Positions 29,349-34,943 of a DNA stretch of 34,943 nt are shown here, piece after piece (the first letter of the stretch is position 1; each line of letters starts with the position of its first letter). The position numbers and the translations under genes are program-made. Below the pieces are notes generated by a model that was given only the letters and a program-made list of their open reading frames with translations, searched no databases and was not told the DNA's origin. Source of the DNA: DATBHZ01 sp036557185 (GTDB lineage Bacteria > Actinomycetota > Acidimicrobiia > IMCC26256 > JAENVU01); assembly GCA_036557185.1 (NCBI GenBank), contig DATBHZ010000105.1, forward strand, positions 1 through 34,943, given 5' to 3'.

Positions 29349-30596
29349 CTACTGCCGGATCCGCCGAGCTGCGGCAGCCGCGTGCTCACGCACCTCGGCC
29401 TCGCCGTCGACCACGCGGCCCCGCATGAGCACGCGACCGTCGACGACCACGGTGTCGATGGCAGCGCTGCTCGCCGAATAGACGAGCGCCTCGACGAGCG
29501 GCGCCGGCACGAGCTCTGGCTGATCGAGGTCGACGAGCACGAAGTCGGCGGGCGCGCCCGGCTCCAGCGGCGTGCCACCGAGCAGCGGCGCCGACGACCC
29601 AGTCGCGAGGTCCCATGCCTCGTGCGCGGGGAGCACCGCGGGGTCGCGCGCGGCGTGCTTCTGCAGCAGCGCGAGCACCTTGAGGTCGGCGAGCAGGTCG
29701 AGCCCGTTGTTCGAAGCGGCGCCGTCGGTACCGATGCCGACCGCAGCCCCGGCGCGCTTCGCCGCGTCGTACGGGAACGCGCGACCGACGGCCAGCTTCA
29801 TGTTCGAGACGGGGTTCGTCACGATCGTCGCACCGCGCTCGGCGATCAGCTCGAGCTCGTCGTCGTCGAGCCAGACGCAGTGTGCGAGCACGATGCGGTC
29901 GTGGAGCAGTCCGAGGCGATCGAGATACTGCGCCGTCTTGCAGCCGTGCTCCGCGACACAGCGCTGCACCTCGTCCTCGGTCTCCGCGAGATGGATCTGG
30001 ATCTTCGCCTCACGTGCGCGCGACAGCTCCGCGACGAGCCTTAGGGAGGGCTCGCTCACGGTGTAGATGGCGTGTGGGGTGATGGAGCCCTCGACACGAG
30101 GCCCGAACTTCACGAGCTCGTCGAGCCCGTCGGCGACGTCCTCGGGGCGCGCTCCCTCGGGGGTGCCCTCCACGTCCATGATCGGCTGGCCGACGGTCGC
30201 GCGGATCCCGGCGTCGACGGCCGCGCGTGCAACCTCGGGCGGGTGCCAGTACATGTCCCAGAAACGCGTCGTCCCCGAGCGGATCATCTCGATGCAGGCG
30301 AGGCGCGTTCCCCAGTACACGTCGTCCGCGGTGAGCTTCGCCTCCGCAGGCCAGATGCGCTGCTCGAGCCAGTCTGCGAGCCGAAGATCGTCGCCGTAGC
30401 CGCGGAACAGGGTCATGGCTGCGTGTCCGTGCCCGTTGACGAGCCCCGGAGCCAGCGCCATCCCGTGCCCGTCGAGCAGCTCGTCGTCCTCGGCCATCTC
30501 GACGTCGGGGCCGATGCCGACGATCACTCCGTCGACCGCGCGCAGTGCTGTGAGCTCGCCGTCGAGCATCACGTTCGCCAGGTGCAACGACCTCAC
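29349..30596 (-). CDS. Amidohydrolase, MTA/SAH deaminase-like
   Basis: 415 residues from GTG 30596. The metal-dependent amidohydrolase set is complete: HxH in LVNGHGHAAMTLFRG (H56, H58), H202 and E205 in IHLAETEDE, H239 in LAHCVW, and D291 in IGTDGAASNN. The sequence is closest to 5'-methylthioadenosine/S-adenosylhomocysteine deaminases and related ATZ/TRZ enzymes (EC 3.5.4.28/31), with the TPHAIYTVSEP segment also typical. It would deaminate MTA, SAH or a related purine or aminohydrolase substrate; exact specificity is open. It is the gene before the DinB-like protein and follows the desaturase stop by 34 bases. No obvious ribosome site precedes the GTG. Confidence 0.88.
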   Translation of the reverse strand: MRSLHLANVMLDGELTALRAVDGVIVGIGPDVEMAEDDELLDGHGMALAPGLVNGHGHAAMTLFRGYGDDLRLADWLEQRIWPAEAKLTADDVYWGTRLACIEMIRSGTTRFWDMYWHPPEVARAAVDAGIRATVGQPIMDVEGTPEGARPEDVADGLDELVKFGPRVEGSITPHAIYTVSEPSLRLVAELSRAREAKIQIHLAETEDEVQRCVAEHGCKTAQYLDRLGLLHDRIVLAHCVWLDDDELELIAERGATIVTNPVSNMKLAVGRAFPYDAAKRAGAAVGIGTDGAASNNGLDLLADLKVLALLQKHAARDPAVLPAHEAWDLATGSSAPLLGGTPLEPGAPADFVLVDLDQPELVPAPLVEALVYSASSAAIDTVVVDGRVLMRGRVVDGEAEVREHAAAAARRIRQ

Positions 30597-30630
30597 GCCG
30601 AACAGCTTGCCGCAGCGCGCTGAGCCGGTG

Positions 30631-31605
30631 TCAGGCAGTTCCGCCAGAGGCGAGCTTGCGCCACAGCGCGAAGTAGCTCGGGTACTCGAGTCCCGGCTGG
30701 ATGTACCCGGAGCGGATCAGCTCGTCGTGGAGCTGCGGGAGCTTGCGGAATGAGATGCCGGAGTCGACGTGGTGCGCGAGATGCCACCCGGTGTTGTACG
30801 GCACGATCGTCATGCGAGCGAGACGTGACTGCTTGACCGAGTGCGTCGTCTCGCGCTTGTCGTTCGAGGCGTGCATCCCGCCATGCTCCGCGATCGATCG
30901 CAGGCGGTTCATCACACGCCACACGGTGAGCATCGGGAGCTGCCACAGGAACAGCCAGAGCCAGGGGTGGCCGACGGCGAAGGAGACCCCGAGGAGCGCG
31001 AGCTGCACGACGACGATCGAACGCGCCTGCCCTCGGATCGAGGCGTTGGGGCTGCGCACACCGCGGAGCAGGCCGTTCGTGAGCTTCCAGCCGGTGATGC
31101 CGAGCGCGTCGCGTGTGAGCTTGCGGCGCAGCGAGTCGCGCGAGATCGGGTAGCCGCGGTAGAGCGGGATGTCGGGCTCGTTCGGGCCGAACTCCTCGCG
31201 GTGGTGCGCCATGTGCCCGCGCCGGTAGAGGTCGATCGGGTTCATCACGAGGTAACCGATGAACCACCGGCCCACGAAGTCGTTCGCGCGCCGGTTCGAG
31301 AACAGGAGGCGATGCGCGGCCTCGTGGGCGAGGATGTTGAACCGTGCGATCACGGGGCCCATCGCGAGGAACGCGAACAGCCAGGTGATCGGGTCGTTCA
31401 GCCACACGGCGGCCCAGATGATCGCGACCGTGCCCGCGTAGAGCAGGACGACGCTCCACGCGTTGCGCCACGACGGGATGCGACGCAGCTCGTCGCGCAG
31501 CTCGGGCCTGGGCTTCCCGCTCGGCGCGATCGGCCCGGTCGGTGCCGGAGCGACGAGGAGCGTGCGGTCGGGGAGCATCGATCCCGGGAGCGTGGTGCGC
31601 GCCAC
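30631..31605 (-). CDS. Membrane fatty acid desaturase
   Basis: 324 residues. The di-iron histidine boxes of membrane desaturases are all present: HEAAH (94-98), HMAHH (131-135), EHGGMH and HLAHH (275-279), set among hydrophobic segments (about residues 50-68, 74-92, and two near 195-225). This fits the fatty acid desaturase/beta-carotene-hydroxylase superfamily; the substrate, free or phospholipid-bound acyl chains, is not determined. The start is GTG at 31605. A candidate -10 (TAACAT) ends six bases upstream, which suggests a leaderless transcript. The promoter lies inside the dyad shared with the divergent PaaX-family gene, so this gene is a likely target of that regulator. Confidence 0.92.
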   Translation of the reverse strand: MARTTLPGSMLPDRTLLVAPAPTGPIAPSGKPRPELRDELRRIPSWRNAWSVVLLYAGTVAIIWAAVWLNDPITWLFAFLAMGPVIARFNILAHEAAHRLLFSNRRANDFVGRWFIGYLVMNPIDLYRRGHMAHHREEFGPNEPDIPLYRGYPISRDSLRRKLTRDALGITGWKLTNGLLRGVRSPNASIRGQARSIVVVQLALLGVSFAVGHPWLWLFLWQLPMLTVWRVMNRLRSIAEHGGMHASNDKRETTHSVKQSRLARMTIVPYNTGWHLAHHVDSGISFRKLPQLHDELIRSGYIQPGLEYPSYFALWRKLASGGTA

Positions 31606-31611
31606 GACCTG

Positions 31612-31652
31612 ATGTTACAGACGTTACAACACTCGCAGCAACGATGTAACAT
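31612..31652. promoter_or_regulatory. Symmetric divergent promoter/operator between desaturase and PaaX-family gene
   Basis: An exact 8-bp inverted repeat, ATGTTACA (31612-31619) and TGTAACAT (31645-31652), spans nearly the whole 54-base gap; a further GTTACA lies at 31623-31628. Each arm supplies a TAACAT -10 for the gene it faces. Rightward, TTACAA (31624-31629) sits 17 bases from its -10; leftward, TTGCTG sits 18 bases from its own. Both transcripts would begin at or next to the start codon. A dimeric regulator on the dyad would block both promoters. Confidence 0.6.
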
Positions 31653-31659
31653 AGGTGCG

Positions 31660-32424
31660 ATGGCGATCGCCACGGCCCCGCTCGCCCTCGAGCGCCCGCT
31701 CTCCGCACGATCCGTGATGGCGAGCCTCCTCCTCGGCCGCACGCCACCGGAGGCGACGGCGCGCGATCTCGTGCGCTGGTGCGCGCTGTTCGGTGTCTCC
31801 GAGGGCACCGCTCGGGTCGCGCTGCATCGCATGGTCGCGAAGGGCGAGCTGATCGGGAGCGACGGGTCGTACCGACTGTCCGGTCGCCTCGAGCGGCGGC
31901 GGGGCGAGCAGGAGGAGAGCTTGGAACCGCGCACGAGGGCCTGGGAAGGTCTGTGGATCACGGCGGTGCTCACGGGCGAGCGGTCAGGTCCGCGCGACCG
32001 CGCACAGCGCCGCGATCGACTCCGGCGCGGGCGCTATGCGGAGCTCCGAGAGGGGATCTGGATCCGGCCCGACAATCTCGAACGGCCCGTGCTCACCGGC
32101 GTGCAGTGGTGGCGCGCAACGCCCGAGGCAGAGCCCGTGCCGCTCGCAGCACGGTTGTTCCGCCTCCGGGCGTGGCAACGGCGCGGCGTCCAGCTCCTGG
32201 AGCGCGTCGAGCGGGCAACCGCCGCGCTCGCGCACGGGGACGACGGCTTGGTCGCCGACGCGTTCGTGACCGGCGCGCTCACGCTGCGGCACATCCACTC
32301 CGACCCGCTGTTACCGAAGCCGTTGTTGCCGCGCGAGTGGCCTGCAACCGAGCTGCGCGACGCGTACGGCGTGTTCCAGCGCGCTTTCGGCGCTGCCGCT
32401 GCGGCCTGGTTTCGCAGGGCCTGA
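31660..32424 (+). CDS. PaaX-family transcriptional regulator
   Basis: 254 residues from the ATG at 31660, with AGGTG just upstream. The N-terminal winged helix (ARSVMASLLLGRTPPEATARDLVRWCALFGVSEGTARVALHRMVAKGELIGSDG) is the PaaX helix-turn-helix, and the middle segment WEGLWITAVL, with the following Arg-rich RDRLRRGRYAELREGIWIRPDN, is the PaaX-like central domain. A helical C-terminal part follows. PaaX represses phenylacetate degradation in E. coli by sensing phenylacetyl-CoA. There are no paa genes here, so the ligand is probably another acyl-CoA or aryl-CoA. The gene is divergent from a fatty acid desaturase and shares a dyad operator, which makes desaturase control its likely task. Confidence 0.87.
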   Translation: MAIATAPLALERPLSARSVMASLLLGRTPPEATARDLVRWCALFGVSEGTARVALHRMVAKGELIGSDGSYRLSGRLERRRGEQEESLEPRTRAWEGLWITAVLTGERSGPRDRAQRRDRLRRGRYAELREGIWIRPDNLERPVLTGVQWWRATPEAEPVPLAARLFRLRAWQRRGVQLLERVERATAALAHGDDGLVADAFVTGALTLRHIHSDPLLPKPLLPREWPATELRDAYGVFQRAFGAAAAAWFRRA

Positions 32425-32452
32425 CGAGCCCGCCTTGACCTGGGCGGCGCGG

Positions 32453-32884
32453 ATGTCGAAGCTGGTGGGGATGGGAAGTCTGAGTGAAGCGAGCCAGGAT
32501 CTGGTCGATCTCGTGTTCTTCGGGCTCGATCGCGGCATCGACACGGTGCGCGACGGGCGTCAGCTCCTCCCGTTCGTGGTCACCGAGGACGGCGACGGCG
32601 AGCGTGGGTTCGCCCGCTACATCGAGGAGACCCTCGAGGGGAGCCTCAGCCTGGCGCGCACGGGCGTCCACGGCTCCGGGGCGAAGCGGGCGGTGCTCGT
32701 CTACGACGGCTTCTCCACGCAGAAGGGCGAGCGGAACCAGACGGTGCTGCTCGAGGCGTACGAAATCGGCGCACCCGACGCGATCGTGGTCGGCCAGCGG
32801 TACAAGCCGAAGGCCACGCCCTCCGAGCGCTTCGAGGTGATCGGCAACCCCGCCGAGCTCGGCACCAGCGAGCCGCTCTTCTGA
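32453..32884 (+). CDS. Protein of unknown function
   Basis: About 143 residues from the ATG at 32453; the ATG at 32471 and a TTG at 32435 are alternative starts and no ribosome site is decisive. I do not recognise the family. It appears to be a soluble alpha/beta protein: a helix (SEASQDLVDLVFFGLDRGIDTV), a strand (LLPFVVTEDG), a helix (FARYIEETLEGSLSLART), a strand (RAVLVYDGF), and ALLEAYEIG-like and DAIVVGQRYKP segments. No signal peptide or membrane helix is seen. It lies 28 bases after the PaaX-family gene in the same direction. Its TGA stop abuts the TGA of the convergent cyclase gene, the two stops forming TGATCA. Confidence 0.6.
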   Translation: MSKLVGMGSLSEASQDLVDLVFFGLDRGIDTVRDGRQLLPFVVTEDGDGERGFARYIEETLEGSLSLARTGVHGSGAKRAVLVYDGFSTQKGERNQTVLLEAYEIGAPDAIVVGQRYKPKATPSERFEVIGNPAELGTSEPLF

Positions 32885-33910
32885 TCAGTTCAGCGCGACT
32901 GCCGGAGTCGACGGCGCGACTGCGAACAGCTCCTTCGTCCCGGGAACGCCCCTGAGCTCGCACGGACCGCGGCTCTCGAACTCCAGGCCTGAGCCGGCGA
33001 CGAGGTCGCGTAGCGTGGCGGTGACGAGGATCTCTCCGGGACCGGCAAGGTCACAGACGCGCGCGCCGGTGTGCACCGCGATGCCCGCGATGTCGCCCTC
33101 CTGGAGCTCGATCTCACCCGTGTGCGCGCCGGCACGCACCTCCATCCCGAGCTGAGCCGCCACGCTGACGACTGCTTGCGCGCAGCGGACCGCACGAGTG
33201 CTGCCGTCGAAGGTCGCGAGCACGTCGTCGCCGCGCGTGTTGACCTCACGGCCGCGATGCCTGTCGATCTCGACGCGCACCTGCCGCCGGAAATCGGTGA
33301 GGAGCTCCGTCCAGCGCCGGTCGCCCACGCTGACGAGCTGCTGGGTCGACGTCGCGATGTCGACGAACAGCACGGTGGCGAGGACGCGGTCGACGTCGAC
33401 GTTCGACTGCGGGTGCTGGCCGGTGACGAACTGCTCCACCTCGTCGATCAGCGGGTCGAGCGTCTCGGGGGCGCCCAGCATGCCGTGGCCCTCCGTCTCG
33501 ATGAGCGTGGCGCTCGGCAGGTGCTCGGCCAGGTACCGAGCCCAGGCGATCGGCATCATCTCGTCCCTGCCGTGGATGATCAGCGTGGGTGCCTGCACCG
33601 ACGGCAGGATCTCGCGCACGTCCATCCGGTTCGCGAGCCGGAAGTGCTCGGCCGCGATCGCGGGGGTGGCGATCGCCCGCTCGATGCGGGCGAGCTCCCG
33701 CCGGTTCGGGAGGTCCGGCGCGAAGGCCCCCGAGACTCGCCCGGTGCCCCAATTCTGTCCGACCCACTCCGTGTAGCCGTCGAGCACCTCGTCGGACAGG
33801 CCGATCGGGTAGTCGGGAGCCCATCGCGTGCGCGGTGCCGACACGGAGTGCAGGACGAGCCCGCTTACACGCTCGGGGTACGTCGCGGCGAAGAGGAGAG
33901 CGCGAGGCAT
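32885..33910 (-). CDS. Hydrolase-cyclase fusion, downstream fragment after apparent frameshift
   Basis: 341 residues if read from the ATG at 33910, which is only a nominal start. The first part is the C-terminal half of an alpha/beta hydrolase (LLFAATYPERVSGLVLHS; PTLIIHGRDEMMPI; the terminal His region TEGHGMLG). It runs into a class III nucleotide cyclase domain: VLFVDIATST (first metal Asp), VNTRGDDVLATFDG (second metal Asp), AHTGEIELQEGDIAGIAVHTGARV. In the purine-recognition position the usual Lys of VKT..GD is Asn here, so activity on ATP is uncertain. The upstream half of the hydrolase is in another frame (33865-34224); with one base restored near 33908-33930 the whole would be about 446 residues, the size of known hydrolase-cyclase fusions in actinomycetes. 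Confidence 0.8.
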   Translation of the reverse strand: MPRALLFAATYPERVSGLVLHSVSAPRTRWAPDYPIGLSDEVLDGYTEWVGQNWGTGRVSGAFAPDLPNRRELARIERAIATPAIAAEHFRLANRMDVREILPSVQAPTLIIHGRDEMMPIAWARYLAEHLPSATLIETEGHGMLGAPETLDPLIDEVEQFVTGQHPQSNVDVDRVLATVLFVDIATSTQQLVSVGDRRWTELLTDFRRQVRVEIDRHRGREVNTRGDDVLATFDGSTRAVRCAQAVVSVAAQLGMEVRAGAHTGEIELQEGDIAGIAVHTGARVCDLAGPGEILVTATLRDLVAGSGLEFESRGPCELRGVPGTKELFAVAPSTPAVALN

Positions 33911-34224
33911 ACCGCGTCGTGGTCGGAGAACAGCACGGCGCGCTCGGTGCCGGTCGTATCCATCACGACGCGGATGTCGTCCATCCGGTCCTCGATGGTG
34001 CCGAAGCCGAAGGTGCGGCTCGACAATCCCTGGCCGCGGCGGTCGAACATCACGAGCCGCGAGAACCTTGCGAAGCGTCCGAACTGGCTCGTCGCCGGGA
34101 GGTCGTCGAGCGTGAGCGCGAGCCCGCGAGCGTTGACCACGGTGTGCGGTCCGTCCCCGACGACGAAGTAGGCGAGCTGGATCCCGTTCGCCTCGACGTA
34201 GCTCGGCTCGGGGAACTCGTTCAT
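33865..34224 (-). CDS. Hydrolase-cyclase fusion, N-terminal hydrolase fragment
   Basis: 119 residues from the ATG at 34224. It starts MNEFPEPSYVEANGIQLAYFVVGDG, then FDRRGQGLS and DIRVVMDTTGTERAVLF, typical of the N-terminal half of alpha/beta hydrolases of the kind fused to cyclases. After AVLFSDHDA the frame becomes nonsense and soon stops, while an adjacent frame continues with LLFAATYPERV. The switch corresponds to one missing base at about 33908-33930, either a true mutation or a sequencing/assembly error. The nucleophile elbow would lie in this very region, so the catalytic Ser or Asp cannot be judged. The gene begins 11 bases after the P450 stop and is probably co-transcribed with it. 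Confidence 0.72.
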   Translation of the reverse strand: MNEFPEPSYVEANGIQLAYFVVGDGPHTVVNARGLALTLDDLPATSQFGRFARFSRLVMFDRRGQGLSSRTFGFGTIEDRMDDIRVVMDTTGTERAVLFSDHDAVCLALSSSPRRTPSV

Positions 34225-34235
34225 CGGGCCGCTCG

Positions 34236-34943
34236 TTACGCGAGAGGTCCGGTGGGCGTGAACGCACACGGCATTCTCTTGATGCCGTGGATGAACGACG
34301 ACTGCAGGCGGTCCGGTGGGCCGGTCACCTCGATGTCGGGCAGACGCCGGAAGAGCTCCTCGAACATCACGCGGATCTCACGCCGGGCGAGGTTCGCGCC
34401 GAGACAGAAGTGCGGGCCGCCGCCGCCGTACCCGAAGTGGGGGTTCGGGGACCGGGTGATGTCGAACTCGTAGGGCCGGTCGAAGGCGCGTTCGTCGCGG
34501 TTCGCGGAGTTGAACCACATCACGAGCTTCTGGCCTTCCTTGATCGACTGCCCGCCGACCTCTGTGTCGGTGGTGGCGGTTCGGCGGAAGTGGATCACCG
34601 GCGTCGCCCAACGGACGATCTCCTCGACCGCGTCCGTCGCGTGTGCGTCGAAGTCGCGCATCCAGAGCGCGCGCTGGTCGGGATTCTCGGTGAGCACGAG
34701 CAACCCGTGACTGATCGCGGTGCGCGTCGTCTCGTTGCCCGCGACGACCAGGAGCGTGAAGAAGGACGCGAACTCGGCGACGGTGAGCCGCTCGCCGTCG
34801 AGCTCGGCGTGCATGAGGATCGAGGTGATGTCGTCGGTGGGGTTCTCGAGGCGGTCCTCGCCCAGCTCCAGAGCGATCTGGTGCAACGTCGTGAACGCGC
34901 CCATCAGGTCTTCCATCGATTCGACGTATTCGGGATCGCCGAC
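34236..34943 (-). CDS. Cytochrome P450, C-terminal part (runs off the window)
   Basis: 235 codons up to the right window edge; the 5' part lies outside. The I-helix motif VVAGNETTRTAISH (oxygen activation), the ExxR of the K-helix (EEIVRW) and the haem loop FGYGGGGPHFCLGANLA (about 34390-34436, haem-ligand Cys codon 34404-34406) are all present. The C-terminal pattern LPDIEVTGPPDRLQSSFIHGIKRMP resembles the CYP125/CYP124/CYP142 type of actinobacterial P450s that oxidise sterol side chains or methyl-branched lipids; exact family membership needs alignment. It is the upstream gene of a probable operon with the hydrolase-cyclase gene. Confidence 0.9.
   Translation of the reverse strand, partial: VGDPEYVESMEDLMGAFTTLHQIALELGEDRLENPTDDITSILMHAELDGERLTVAEFASFFTLLVVAGNETTRTAISHGLLVLTENPDQRALWMRDFDAHATDAVEEIVRWATPVIHFRRTATTDTEVGGQSIKEGQKLVMWFNSANRDERAFDRPYEFDITRSPNPHFGYGGGGPHFCLGANLARREIRVMFEELFRRLPDIEVTGPPDRLQSSFIHGIKRMPCAFTPTGPLA

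Noticed and set aside
30841..31659. Upstream extension of the PaaX-family frame
   Set aside because: It is antisense to the desaturase; the regulator's domain begins right after the ATG at 31660, which has a ribosome site and promoter.

Overview
The window is about 35 kb of very GC-rich DNA, densely packed with genes that have strongly GC-biased third codon positions. Short intergenic gaps, TGATG/ATGA coupling, the DUF222-HNH (13E12-type) endonuclease, tandem PafB/PafC-like WYL regulators, DUF2510/DUF4328 membrane protein, TIGR03083-type DinB protein and CYP125-like P450 all point to an actinomycetote. My guess is an environmental, probably uncultured lineage such as Acidimicrobiia; the class is inference. 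I see no tRNA, rRNA, CRISPR array, transposase, integrase or prophage gene.

Layout. (1) 1-12146: a small membrane protein, then a minus-strand series: GH38 alpha-mannosidase, Lhr-type helicase, two consecutive secreted beta-propeller lipoproteins, an acyl-CoA dehydrogenase-fold protein and a DUF899 thioredoxin-like protein. (2) 12196-13022: an ArsR repressor with an AT-rich palindrome over its start codon, coupled to an AHSA1/SRPBCC gene. The sequence just before the palindrome exactly matches the 3' end of an Illumina adapter, so this junction deserves a check. (3) 13054-18090: a leucine-rich repeat protein, a coupled pair of WYL regulators resembling PafB and PafC, a small orphan protein, DUF2277, and an AidB-like acyl-CoA dehydrogenase. 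(4) 18258-21163: a lipoprotein sulfatase and a DUF222-HNH endonuclease. The endonuclease promoter carries a perfect LexA (SOS) box between its -35 and -10 elements. (5) 21181-25417: a tightly coupled four-gene minus-strand operon: D-threonine-aldolase-like PLP enzyme, amidase-signature enzyme, AtuA-family protein and a separate small AtuA-like subunit. (6) 25491-31605: a DUF2510/DUF4328 membrane protein, then a minus-strand run with crotonase, MFS transporter, DinB-like protein, MTA/SAH-deaminase-like amidohydrolase and fatty acid desaturase. (7) 31612-32424: a symmetric divergent promoter/operator shared by the desaturase and a PaaX-family regulator. (8) 32453-34943: an orphan protein, an alpha/beta-hydrolase-nucleotide cyclase fusion split by an apparent frameshift, and the 3' part of a cytochrome P450.

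Themes. Lipid and acyl-CoA metabolism recurs (two ACAD-fold proteins, crotonase, desaturase, P450, AtuA). DNA-damage functions cluster loosely between 13.7 and 21.2 kb (PafBC-like pair, AidB-like protein, SOS-controlled endonuclease). The most informative regulatory sites are the LexA-box promoter, the PaaX/desaturase dyad and the ArsR palindrome. All functions are read from motifs and family resemblance; no database search was possible.
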